Part shown: piece by piece, positions 13,989 through 25,407 of the stretch
Layout: the number at the start of each line of letters is the position of its first letter
Numbering within the stretch: position 1 is the stretch's first letter
Source of the DNA: Nageia nagi
Taxonomy: Eukaryota; Pinophyta
NCBI GenBank assembly: GCA_050084985.1
Contig: JBITNC010000002.1
Span: 20,832,001-20,896,000 of the forward strand
DNA: 64,000 nt
Direction: 5' to 3'
The notes under the pieces: generated by a model
What the model saw: only the letters and a program-made list of their open reading frames with translations
Told to the model about the DNA's origin: nothing
Databases searched by the model: none
Program-made: the position numbers and the translations under genes

Positions 13989-15418
13989 TGTTTATGGAAA
14001 TTGAGTAATATATGCACTCTTGAGTAATTCAACCAAAGTATATCATGAACATGCTAACACAATAACTTGATCTCTAGAGTAAGTCATTTCCTTATCCATT
14101 AGGGTAGATGAAAAGAGCAAATAAAGAAAGAAATGAAAGAGGATAGAGTGCAAGAAATAAAACAAAAGAGATAGGAAGCAAGAGTAAAGAAAAAGGGGCA
14201 GATCACTAGTTTAGCATAGGCTTTCACATAGCATGAAACCTTAGCAAGAATTTAGTGCAACAACCATGGTGTAAGCTTTCATTCTCTAAATTATTCTTTA
14301 GCTTAACTCTTCCATATAAGCAGACATAATTATACCAACAACTAGTTGTTATCATTTAGGAAATATCCATTACTTGCCACAATATAACCAAATTAAAAAT
14401 AATAACACCAAGTGTTGGACAAGAAAGGTCAAGATGGCATTATATAATTGATAGAATAAAAGGTCTTCAAAAATAAATACAAGGGCCAATACTAGGGATT
14501 TCGACCCTTTTCCTTGCTTCAACTAAATTTATACTAGGCTAGAGCGGTTATGTAAAGATTGAAACAAAATAGTTACAAAATGGCCCAAAGATTCTATCCT
14601 TCTTCTAATAAATAGCTAACTATCCCTGCCACATGGTGTTTTATTCCTAAAAATTGAAAGGTCTAAAACTATAACTACCTATAAATTATGCATGTTTTGA
14701 ACTTGTATTACAATTATGAAAGGTTTTTTGTTCGACTATAGTGATTTTAGAGTTTCTTCATCTCCCAATGGTTATTCCATAGCCTTCTTGATCTTCGACA
14801 CATGTTTCAAAGTTCTTTGGTGAAGTTTTGCTTGGGAAAAGATTCCTTTTGTTACATCTGTCATCATTGGTTTCCTAAACATCTGATTTGAAAGTTCTTT
14901 TATTTTGTTGATGTCACCTCTTTTGCACCTTTGTAAGGTGAAGCAAATAACTCTAGGAGATTTTGGTCTTACTCATGATGTCATCCTTCTCTGGACCTAT
15001 TCTTTTAGCCAAAATGGGTTTCACTTTATTTCATTGATGTTACATTCTTTCGTGCTTTGGAATCAATTAACTTAGCCATAATGGAACTTTTAACACTACC
15101 TGCTAACATCACTACTCCTGGGATTTAGTTTTAGACAAGCCTCTACTCTGCTAACATCACTTCCTTTTATGCCCCAAAACACTTTGCTGTCATGGAAATT
15201 TTAACACTACTTGTTGACATTACTACTCTTGAGGTCCTATTTTAGATAAGCCTATATTATGTTGACATCACTTCCTTTTATGTCCCAAAAATTGCTATAA
15301 TTAGTGCATTTTCTCATCAAAACTATTTGGAAGCTTGCTAAAACACTCTTCTTTTAGATAAGTAAGGGCAATATGTGTTAAGAAGCTACTAGGGTATTGG
15401 GCTATGTATGCATATACA
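13989..15418 (-). repeat. Gypsy 3' LTR
   Basis: 1430 bp, direct repeat of 25408-26749. On the minus strand it starts TGTATATGC and ends in CA next to the GGACT duplication. It holds a block of about 90 bp (near 14665-14750) absent from the 5' LTR. No clear polypurine tract precedes it. Confidence 0.9.
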
Positions 15419-15990
15419 TTTTGGCAACATCTACAAGAAAATTTCACTTTTCATATAAGATATTTTGGACCTAGCATAAAACTTTGGAAAGGGAAAGAGA
15501 CCAAGCTTCAATTCTATAAACTTAGGAATTGCTGAACCTTTCCCCAATTTGTGTGTGTTCTGGAGAAGTCTTTTAACCTTGATCGAGCTAAAGCTGTAAT
15601 GTTCAAAACTTCATAAGACATTTGCTCATGTTTTTTAACAATTAACATAAACTAACCCCAACTTGTGCCCAAGAATCAAAGAGTTTTAACAAGTTTACCT
15701 CATCAAAAGAAGATAGCAGTGCTTCCACATCATCAACCTGCTTACTAATTTTTTGAATATTCTTTAGGAATTCTAATTTTGACATCGATGAGTTATCAAT
15801 CCTCCATAATTTTGGGACTCCTAATGTGGATAGCTTTTATAACTCTACCTTCAGAGTCTCCATCCCTTGCACTTGATTTAAAATACTATTTTCAATCTCC
15901 TAATAGACCCATTTTCCCTACATTGGGTAATTGATTACCGCCATGAGTTCAACTTGATATTCGATATTAGGGCCTATAAAGCTTCATTGA
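15419..15990 (-). other. Gypsy untranslated region before the 3' LTR
   Basis: About 570 bp between the last trace of the extra reading frame and the 3' LTR. No protein motif was recognised, and the bases next to the LTR (ccaaaa on the minus strand) make a poor polypurine tract. Confidence 0.4.
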
Positions 15991-15999
15991 AAATTTCAT

Positions 16000-18692
16000 T
16001 TAATTTCTTGTTTGCCCTCTTAACTTCCTCTAGTATAGGAAAGAGGATACCCTCATTCCTACTAACATCTAATTCAAGCCATTTCAATTCTAACAAACAT
16101 ATTTCCACATGGTCCTTTAGATGAATCAAGTCCTTGATTTCTTGGGACCTCTATTCCCAAACTTTTGCCTTTATAGTTAGCAAGAAATCTCTATCTATTT
16201 TGTACTTGCTCATGCTCTATTGCAATTAATTTATATTGGCATTTAGGCTATCAATAATTGAATCTTTTGATGCAACTTCTACCATCCTTATGGCCATTTC
16301 CACATCTTTTTTGGCAATAATGGCATCCTTTTTATTCATGCTATCAATAGTAGGAGCTGAAGCTAAACTTGCTCTCAAAATAACTACATCATTGTTGATA
16401 GCTTTTAGCTTGATAATTTATGTATCCAACTACTTCTTTATCATTTCATGAGCTTTCTGAAGCTTATTACTTGGCTTCTAGCTTGGTTAACTCTAATATA
16501 TTCAATTCTATAGTAGTTTGCAACAACTCATTCTTGCCACTCTAGGAAATGCTTCTCATGTCAATTTTCACCTGGGTATTCATGGAAGTCAAATCACTCC
16601 ACGCTTCTTAGAGATCTTGGGCTATAGCCATCTCCAGCACTTTATTTTTTGAATATATAGAATTTTGAAGCCTTACTAGATTATCTGACACTGGGATCTT
16701 CTTCAATTGCTTCTCCATCCATTCTTCTTGATTGCTCTTCATTTGTTGGTATTATTGCATAATACCATCAATAGACATTTGCTGCCCATATATAGTGATA
16801 AATGGAGAACCAACACCCAAATATTGGGAGAGGGGGGCCAAAACTTATTTTGTTGGTGTCATAAAACTAGCATGGTTGGGACCTGGGCTACTGCTATTAA
16901 TAGGATTTATTGGGAATTATGGTGGTGATGATGGTGGGGGTGATGATTGGTATAGTGATGATATCAGTGAGAGGAGTAACAGGGGAGATCGATGTGGAAT
17001 GAGTAGGATTATGACATTAGGAAGGTAGAGATAACATAGAAATTGGTTGTGTGGTGGGTATTAGAGAGGTTATCACAATTATAGAAAGGGTGCTTGAGTA
17101 GAAATGGGTGAGATAACTTGAATAGTAGAGGTATCTGAAAGAGAAGTAGAAAGAGGAGAGAAAGAAAGTGTACCTATTTGAGTGGATGTCTTCCTCTTCT
17201 TTTTAGGTGAAATGGGGGCCTTCTAAGCTTTCCTCTTTATTATATACACTTCTCACCCTTTTGGTGTCTCTTGTACAGCTTGGGAGGTAACCTCGCTAGC
17301 CTGTTCTCTAGCTTGCTCTTCTTGGCTAATCCTTTGGGCTTTTGGTTGATCTTCTTCTTCTTCTTCATCATCACTTTTAGGATACTCTTCAATAGGGTCA
17401 TCTAAAGGGTGCTCCATATTCCACATATCTTTGAACACATTATCAAGATTAGACTCAAGAGGAGTGAATTTGTTCCCTAATTCAATTTGGTATTGGTTAA
17501 CTGCAATAATTTTCTTCTCACTCCACTTAAGCCTCCTCAATGTGGCCAAAGATTTTTTGGGGATTAAATCCATACTTGGATTAAAAGCTACCTTCTTTTC
17601 ATAAAAACTCATCCATGATGGTAGCAAATCTTTAGCAATCAAAGATATAGGCATCAATTTATCTTTCTCCCCTAAATTTCTCCATTGATCTAACTCAGGT
17701 TTAGCTTTTGCTTTGAAGGTAGGAGGATTGGGTTGATTTTTTAACCTTTTACCAAACACATCTTCAAGATCGTATAACCTATACTGATTGATCCTTTTCA
17801 ATTTCAACTTGAGTAGATTCTCCTTCAGTTGGTCACCTCCTCCTCTAGTTTGGAGTACCAAGTTATGCACTTTATGGGATAAAGCATAAAATAATCTCTT
17901 CTTAGTTGTAGCTTCGTATTTTGCATCTACATAGTCTATTTATCATTCATACTCCATACTAAAGATCTAATCAATGACATGTATAGGCAATAAGAAAGGG
18001 GCACTAGTAAAACCATAAAGTTTGATGAATGTTCCCTCTTTAGTGAAGAACCAATCCCCAATATCATCATAAGGCATCTGAAGATACAATTTTGATGCTT
18101 CTAATAGCCTTGGAATTTTAGGAGCAAAGAGACTCATGGTTGGAACTAAGAAATTTTCCACAAAGCCATAGTAATCGATCGATGACCTTACTTCCTTAGT
18201 CCATTTATCCACAGACCTGAGGGACCCATCTCCTTCATGCCTAGTTAGGGTTAAATTTTTGAAGAATCTCAAATTTTGATGGATTAATAACCAAATAATA
18301 TATGACACAAATGCAAAGTGAGACCCCTGATCAATTTCTTCTAGTTGTTCTAAAATCTTATCTAAAATAGGAACATCCCAATCATAAATGGTAGGAGTAT
18401 TCAGATGAGAGACCTGGTAGGCTATTGCAAGCTTTACTAGTGAAATATATTTATCTGAACTTTCCTTGATTGCTATAGATAACATAAATAACAACAATTG
18501 TAAATGCAAAGAGAAATTGGATAGCAACACTTTAGAATTTGGAACTTCTAAAAAATTTATAACACCTTCCACATTCCTATTCAACCAAGATAGGATATTC
18601 ATCCTCGTGTTGGAGCTTGGTCTTATATCCCAATTTATCAAGATAAGGGGAGAAAATAGGGTAGGTGGATTAAAAATGCTTGCTAGAGACAT
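16000..18692 (-). pseudogene. Gypsy extra reading frame between integrase and 3' LTR
   Basis: A long minus-strand frame starts at 18692 (MSLASIFNPP) and is open for 241 codons. Three stops follow close together (TAG at 17967-17969, then TGA and TAA about 30 bases on), and the same frame resumes for another 205 codons to 17253. Beyond more stops it continues with a lysine/arginine cluster PKKKRK (17207-17190) like a classical nuclear localisation signal, a serine/threonine/proline-rich stretch, and a final part rich in L, E, K and Q that may form coiled coil. The part ending at 17253 is acidic (a D/E run near 17350-17375). No retroviral envelope features such as a signal peptide were seen, and I recognise no domain. 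Additional frames here are known from several plant gypsy lineages; the function is unknown. Confidence 0.6.
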
Positions 18693-18699
18693 CTTGTAA

Positions 18700-19360
18700 A
18701 TTTCTTATGACCCTCATTGTAGGATCAAATGCCCCTTTTGTTAGCTCTATCATTCTGGAATTGGAAAACATCTATGGGGAAAAAAATACATGAGCCCCAA
18801 CCCCATTGGTGTATGAGCAAAATGATTAAATCCAAAAATAAGACACTTACCTTCTATGATTCCCTTTGGATTCTTATTCTAAGTTGTTATTTCAGTATCC
18901 CATAGCAAATCTATTGAATCTACAACCCTTTTAACTACCCTTCCTAGAGTAGGCACCATATTCCTTTTAGATTGCACTTCCAAGTATACTATGCTTTGAC
19001 TTAACAATTTTGAATGATGCTATGCATTTGTCAACTCTATTGAAGACTAGGAAATTAGATAATTACTACTCTTTGAAAGCTCTAGAGTTTGTATGTTTTA
19101 AAATGTGTTGCCTTCGCTACTTTTATGCTTAAATTCCCATGCCTTGTATTTGCTTTTTCAATCGTGTGATATAACTACTACATCATTTGCATTAATAACT
19201 AATTTGATACTATTAGGTTTTTCTTGGGAACCCTAATTCCAATAGTGCTAAAAATGCCCTAAGCCATTGATATTATCATTGAACAAAATTTACTGATATT
19301 TTGGGAATTAAATTCAAAACATGCCATATTTACAATATTTACAAGGGTAGTAAATTCTCT
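18700..19360 (-). other. Gypsy spacer between integrase and extra frame
   Basis: About 0.65 kb on the minus strand after the end of pol and before the extra frame. No coding motif was recognised. It is a candidate for a splice acceptor or internal promoter region serving the downstream frame, but no specific signal was identified. Confidence 0.35.
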
Positions 19361-19369
19361 TTTAAAGGC

Positions 19370-20519
19370 ATTCTCTTGCCCATGCAAGCTTGTAATGTTT
19401 CAAATGCTACTTGTTTACTAAAATTGGTAGCTTCCATCCATTCAACTTGGCTATTTCAAAGGAATTTCTCCCAATGCATTTGGCTATGATGTATGGTCTT
19501 GAACACAAAGATTCGAACTTCTTATGCTTTTCGAGCTTGGCTCTATCTTTGTCCCATTTTAAGACAAGGTATCCTTATTTAAAGATGTCCAAAGAAGCTT
19601 TTTAGGTATCAAACCATTTCTTTACAACTTCATTTATCTTTTGTAAATCTAGATACACCTTATTCCAGGACTCTTCTAGATGTAATAATTCATTCATCTG
19701 CACTTGAAGTGGTTCAAATTCTTCACTGTATTCTTGAAGTATTCTCAAAGTAGGAAGCTCTATATGACTAGGTAGCAAAGCCCTTTTCCCATATACCAAC
19801 ACATATGGATTGGCCTTAATAGCTAACTTTATAGTGATTCTATCTACCCATAATGCCTAATTTAGCTTCTCATGCCAATTTTGGGGATTGTCCTCTATAG
19901 TTCTCTTAAGAATTCTTAACAAATTCTTATTTTTTGATTCAATGAGTCCATTACCCTATGGATAGTAATTTGAGGAAGTTTTCCAATAGATTTCATATCT
20001 CATAGCAAAATTGATGATATCTATCCCTACAAATGCCAAGCCATTGTCAGAGATGATCATTTGAGGGATTCCATACCTGCTAATAAGCTTTTTAATGAAT
20101 TTTAGAATAATTTTCTAATTTGCCTCTTTCACAACTTCTACTTCAGCCCATCTGGTGAAATAAGCAGTGGCGGTGAGGATGAATTTATGCCCAATCGAGG
20201 AATTTGGATTGATAATTCCAATAAAGTCTAATCCCCATTGTTGGAAGGGTTCTTCCACTTGGATTGGTTCTAATGATAAAGCTACCTTTCTCTTTCTACC
20301 TATAAACCTTTGACATTTCTCACAACATTGGACCTTTGCAAAAGCATCTTTAAACATAGTGGACCAATAATAACTTGCTTGAATTATCTTACCTACCATT
20401 GTATAACTAGAATAATGACCTTCAGATACCTTAGAATGAAACTCTTTCATCAACTTTGCTATCTTAGATGAAGGTATACACCTCAACAATATTCCATCAT
20501 GATTTCTCCTATACAACAC
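19370..20519 (-). pseudogene. Gypsy integrase relic
   Basis: From 20519 the minus strand encodes an intact HHCC zinc finger (H28, H35, C66, C69 of the open segment, spacing H-X6-H-X30-C-X2-C). It is followed by WGLDFIG, which supplies the first catalytic aspartate. After a stop and short breaks, IISDNG (about 20050) gives the second aspartate and LIESKNKNLL (about 19935) the glutamate. The C-terminal part reads on through LVLKWDK, a weak GPF-like RPYIIA and NKQHLKHYK to about 19370. All catalytic residues survive, yet stops at several points mean no full enzyme can be made. Integrase would insert the element's cDNA into chromosomal DNA. Confidence 0.85.
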
Positions 20520-20699
20520 TTAGTAAATTTTTGTATAATTTTGGGCATGGATTTTAAATCTTCTCCTCTATGATATGTCCAAATGCATGGGGAGTTTACC
20601 ATATTTGAAATACCTATTTAATTGGCCCATCAATCATCTTCCTCCATACCTAGTTCCTCATTCAGAATTACTTGTTTGGTGAAATACACACTATCTTTT

Positions 20700-22291
20700 G
20701 CTTCTACAACATCTCTGGCTAATTATTCACAAAAGGCCTTTCCCTTATGAGTTTAGTAGGTCTCATTTCCACATCATATCTTAAAATTTTAGAAATCCAT
20801 CCAGGTATCCCCTCTCTAATTTCTCCTTGCATTACATAAAATCTAACATCTGGATGTATAGTTAAGACTAGGACTCTGCTCTGACTTATATAATGTTTCA
20901 ACTTTCCCAAAGACTTTAGTATTTCTAGGACCTATTTTTTCTATGAAAGTGTACTTCTCTTCACTCTTATTCATAGTTTGAAAAAAAAAAGCAATAGGAT
21001 ATTCCTCATACTTTTCAAATTTCTACATTAGGATGGTTGTAATACTTAAACTAGAGCCATACACATACAAAATGAATTCTTGGCTAAAATCTAGGTTTCT
21101 TAAGATAATTGACCTATTTATTACAAATTTGATTCTTTGAAATGATTCTTTTCCTTCTTTAGTTCATTTGAACACAACATTTTTGTTTAACATGAAAGTA
21201 ATAGGCTTAACAATGCTTGACAAATATTGAAGAAATCTTCTTAGAAAGTTAATCTATCTTAGAAAATATTGTAAGGCCTTTTTGTTTGAAGGGAGAGATA
21301 GTTTATCTATTGCTTCTATCCTATCCAGATCGATAGCCCAACCTTATTTTGAAATGACATGTCCAAGAAGCTTTCCTTCATATACTAAAAATATAGACTT
21401 TTTTGGATTTAAGAAAATTTTATACCTTTTGCATTTGATAAAAGCCTACTCTAGATGCTGCACATGGGAATTTCTATCATGAAAGAAAATAGTGATATCA
21501 TGCAAATATACTAGCACACTTTTATTTACCATTTCTTCAAAAGCATAGTCCATAGCTCTTTGAAAGGTTTCTCATGCATTTGAGAATCAAAAAGGCATTC
21601 TTTAGAAAGCAAACATTCCCCATTTAGTTGTAAAAGCCATTTGAATTGATCTTCATTTTTTACCTAAACTTGGTTATACCCCAAAAAACCATCTAGTAAT
21701 GAGAATATTTTTGCTCTGACCATAGTATTCAATATTTGTTCCATAGGTAGTAGAGGATAATGATATTTTAATGAGACTCTATTTAAGAGGATAATTATCT
21801 TTTAATGAAACTCTATTTAAACCTCTAAAATCTACACATAATTGAATATCTCTATTTTTCTTTCTAACTGGGACCAAGTTTGCTACCCATGTAGAATGTT
21901 TAATAGGATATATGATACTAACTTTATATAATTTTAGAACTTCTTATTTCATCACCACTTCAATATTGGGGTTTACTGGCATTTGCTTTTGTCTAATAAG
22001 CTTGGCATCTTCAATCAATTCTATCATATGCTAAATTATAGATTTATCAAGAACCTTTAGGTCATCATATGACTAAGCAATTACATCAGCAAAAACTCTA
22101 CATAGCTAAATAATCTCTTTGATTAGATCAAGGTTGTTACATATGCTAATTTTTAATTTTTTTTTGAGAATAATTCCATACTTCTTATGATTATCAAGGT
22201 TTATAATTATACCCTTTCTTCTTACTTGGTCATTTTTATCGAATAACCCTTTGAATGGGATCAGATCTCTAGGAATTATATTATTGTTCAA
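20700..22291 (-). pseudogene. Gypsy reverse transcriptase and RNase H relic
   Basis: From 22291 the minus strand carries the N-terminal part of pol. It leads into WVANLVPVRKKNRDIQLCVDF (about 21895-21835), SLLDGF.GYNQV and an active-site motif VYLHD near 21495-21515 where YxDD is expected. It continues with LNPKKS, EGKLLGH and SNKKALQ.F, typical of plant gypsy RTs, then a degenerate RNase H (FILYVYGSS, about 21060). A 32-bp local duplication (about 21758-21820) breaks the frame. Loss of one catalytic aspartate (D to H) and many stops make it inactive. Confidence 0.85.
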
Positions 22292-22479
22292 TTAGATTAT
22301 ATCTTGTTCCCAAAAGATGTCAACATCTTCTTCTCCTACCACATGATATACAGATTGCTACAACAAAAACTAATTGATTTGAGCCTCATATCTAAATACT
22401 TTCCAAAAGGAATTATTATCCAAAATAAAAGGTCTAAAGATAAGTTGAACCCCCTTTTCTAGAACCAGTCATTAGTGGG

Positions 22480-22925
22480 GTCAAAAGTGGCTCCCATTTG
22501 AGCCAGTGCATCAACTTCATGATTCAATTTCCTTGGAATGGAGTGTATGTACAAAGATTAAAATTTTTCAAATAGATCCCACACTCTATTCCTATAGGAA
22601 TTTAAATAATGATGTTTAACAGAAGACTTGCTTATGACTTGGTTTATAATCAACTCTAAGTATCCTTTAATTTTCACACACCAGATCTACATTTTAACTG
22701 CTTACTCCAGGCCAAGGAAAAAGGCTTCATACTTAGCTACATTATTGGTGCACATCCATATGAGCCTATAAGAGAATTTATGAATTTTTCCCATTGGATC
22801 AATTAGGACAATCCCAATACTCAACCCATTTCTAGATTTGGCTCCATCAAAGAACATTTCCTAGACTTCACCTCTTCTAAACTCTTTGGTAGTGAGCTTT
22901 GGGATGAAAGGCTTCGGTTCCATAA
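22480..22925 (-). pseudogene. Additional RNase H domain, upstream of RT
   Basis: The minus strand encodes a second RNase H fold between protease and RT. MFFDGAKSRNG (about 22855-22825) carries the first acidic residue; CTNNVAKYEAFFLGLE (about 22755-22710) carries the glutamate; NHEVDALA (22525-22502) carries the last aspartate. The third acidic position, normally in GDS, reads GYL and is lost. The pattern CTNN.AEYEA...GL is that of the archaeal-type RNase H found in Tat-like plant gypsy elements. It is separate from the RNase H that follows RT. Confidence 0.8.
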
Positions 22926-23149
22926 AATAATAATTCCTAAAATCCATATCATAAATGGTGTAAAGCATATTCATAGACATGGGGTCTTCAATTTGCAATT
23001 CTTCCAACAATAGTTCACTCTCTTCTAACTCACTCATGATTGTATTAATATCCTCCTTCTTTTCTACATGAACATCAAATTTTTTTTCATTATCTAACCT
23101 TATTTTGTTATTCCCATAAGGAATTAAATAATGAGTGTAATCAATTGCT

Positions 23150-23480
23150 AAATATCCCCTATTTTCACTATGAATTCTCTAGATAGACATAACTTGAAAA
23201 GAGGGGGAAGTTCAACTACTACAATTTCTTGAGTGATTACCACAGAAGGACACTTATGTATATTCAAAACTATATCCTTGATAACTCCAACAATTTTAGC
23301 TAGGGCTGATTCTAACTAAAACACTCCTAAGGATGTTTTAGTGAGAGGTAGCCCCATCACATCACATACTGCTTTAGGCATGATGGTAGTGGCTACTTCG
23401 AAATCAACTAGACAGTTATGTAGCACATACCCCTCGACCTCTAAAGTCATATAAAAAGATAGTGGTTTATTTTTTCCCAT
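23150..23480 (-). pseudogene. Gypsy aspartic protease relic
   Basis: On the minus strand, CLVDFEVATTIMPKAVCDVMG followed by LPLTKTS and a further segment with VIKDI...IHKCP and VVVELPPLF resembles the gypsy protease. The catalytic D-S/T-G triplet has become D-F-E, so the site is dead. One in-frame stop follows. The protease would process the gag-pol polyprotein. Confidence 0.7.
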
Positions 23481-23699
23481 CCTTAGATATTTGGATGTCT
23501 CAAAAAAGATTCAATACCCTATCCATTCCTTCATTTAATGCTGTAAGAGATGCCCTAAGTAAATCAATTTGTCTAGGGATTTTTAAAGCATCAAATAAAG
23601 ATATCTTTGAAGGGGTTCTTTTTAATTCTTCCATAATATTGAAATCATGAATGATTAGAGGCTTACCTTATTTATCAACAAACCTTTGTTGAAATTATT

Positions 23700-25264
23700 G
23701 AGTATCATTTGGTGAGCAAGGGGAAACTTAACTTTTGGACCATTTAATCACCAACTTCATCAACTTTAGGCATTTGTCTAGCTTCCAGAATTGGAAATTT
23801 ATGAGATATAACCTCTTTTGGGAGTGTTGTGTTTGTAGAATCAGGACATATACTGGGCTTATTGGAGGTTATTAGATCATGACCTTTTGAATATTCAGCT
23901 CTTTTATTTGGTAGATTTGATACATGATGCCTCTTTGCAGACCTTGTTTCTACAACAAAAACACCTAAATCAACTGGGGCAAAATTCATCAAATTTACAT
24001 TTTGACTCAAGTCATTAGCCATGCTAGGTGGAGGAATTCCTCCACTTCTAGACAAATAGTCCTGATATTAATATATAGGGAAAGAAGTTTGTTCATGAGC
24101 ATCATTTCAAGTTAAACATAAGCCTACTATCTATCCAAAAGAAGAAGCTTGATCTGTATCTTCTAAAAACACATGTTGATTTTGAGCTTTTTCTACAGCT
24201 AGATATGGGAATCTCCTAGCATTATTTTGTCTACTCAAAAGGGTGATCTGGTTTGCCATGTTCCTACATAAAGCTTTCAATTCTTGTATCTCTCTTTGAG
24301 AGGAAGCTGCCTAATTTGTGCCTAAGTGATGTGGGGCTAGTAGAGCTAGAGGAACTCTTAGTGCATGTAAAGCTAATGGGAATTATTGAGCTGGTGTAGG
24401 AATACTAGCTAGAGGTGGGACCATACAAATTGTTGAGGGTCTTATTATCTAGTTTTGTAGTAACATTGGAAAGTATGGAATTGGCATATGGCTAGGTAGT
24501 TTTCCCATCAACATGAGATAAGCTTTAGCAAACATTTCTTATCTATAAACCTTCAAAAAAGTGGTTACTCTAGGATTTTGAACTTGCAAAGAGAGATTTG
24601 GGGGAAAGGCTCTCAAATAATACATCAAAGCTTAAGATTCTTGGGGCATAACTAGTATCGAAACCCTTTTCCAATATTTTTGGAACTTAATATTAAAATA
24701 TAGAATATTCTTCTATTCATGTCTTTTAATAGAGGTGAATTAAGTTAGTAAGGAGAAGGGGTCTCCTACTTCATTAAATTCTAGGATGAAAGGATTTATC
24801 AATTGAGCATAAAAAGTTATAGATTCACTAGTAAGGCTTCTGTACAAATCAAGGAACTTACCCTTGAAAGATTGTGCTAGCAATCTTACCATGATATCTT
24901 CATGCTAAATATTATGGAGCTTGGCCAAACCTGCTACATCCATATAGTGTTCATAGGATGTCTTCTCCATGGTGGTGTTAAACTCAAGTAGAGTTTTAAA
25001 GACATTTCCTAGGATATCATGTAATGCAACTAGAGCAAAAGGTACCCCATCATCACATGCAAGATAGATATTTGGAGTGAGATTAGCCATTTTAGGAGGA
25101 GCAGTTCCAGTATGAATGTCAAATGGTACTATTTTAAATAGAGATTCTAAAGTGTTGATACTACTCAAAGATCTAGACTTGATCAAGGTCTTTCTTCTAG
25201 GAGTACCAAGTTCTTTAAAATTCAGGACCTCTTTAGCTACTTTGGATTTTGATCTTGTCCACAT
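23700..25264 (-). pseudogene. Gypsy gag relic
   Basis: The frame starts at 25264 with MWTRSKSKVAKE and is open for 119 codons. It continues after one stop through typical gag capsid sequence (LLAQSFKGKFLDLYRSL, about 24885-24835) and a proline/alanine-rich linker. A last open part (24055-23744, 103 codons) leads towards the protease. No zinc knuckle was recognised. Gag would form the virus-like particle in which the RNA is copied. Frame breaks lie near 24770, 24430 and 24080. Confidence 0.75.
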
Positions 25265-25380
25265 AAACTCTAATAGTAACTAAAGAATTTATGTTCAAGA
25301 AGAAGGAATGAGAACTATAAATTGATCAATACACACCATCAATACTACTTTGAGTAGAGTCACCAATGGAAAATTTTGGG

Positions 25381-25400
25381 TCCCACTAAGCATGCCAAAA
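25381..25400 (-). promoter_or_regulatory. Gypsy primer-binding site candidate
   Basis: About ten bases inside the 5' LTR the minus strand reads TGGCATGCTTAGTGGGA (25397-25381). Similar TGGCACGCCCAGTGGGA-like sites are found at this point in several plant gypsy elements. A second TGG-starting candidate (TGGTGACTCTACTC, 25366-25353) lies slightly further in. The tRNA is not assigned. Confidence 0.5.
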
Positions 25401-25407
25401 GATATAC

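Noticed and set aside
16236-17028. Plus-strand open frames with hydrophobic stretches near 16.2-17.0 kb, possibly membrane proteins
   Set aside because: They are antisense to the gypsy extra frame, whose minus-strand reading continues through this part with charged, coiled-coil-like sequence.
18466-18699. Plus-strand 77-codon open frame opposite the gypsy extra frame
   Set aside because: It is a shadow of the 241-codon minus-strand frame.
25349-25407. Placing the 5' gypsy LTR edge at TGGAAAATTTTGGG (25367) instead of 25408
   Set aside because: The other LTR does not contain these 41 bp, and only the 25408/13989 edges give matching LTR ends with the GGACT duplication.
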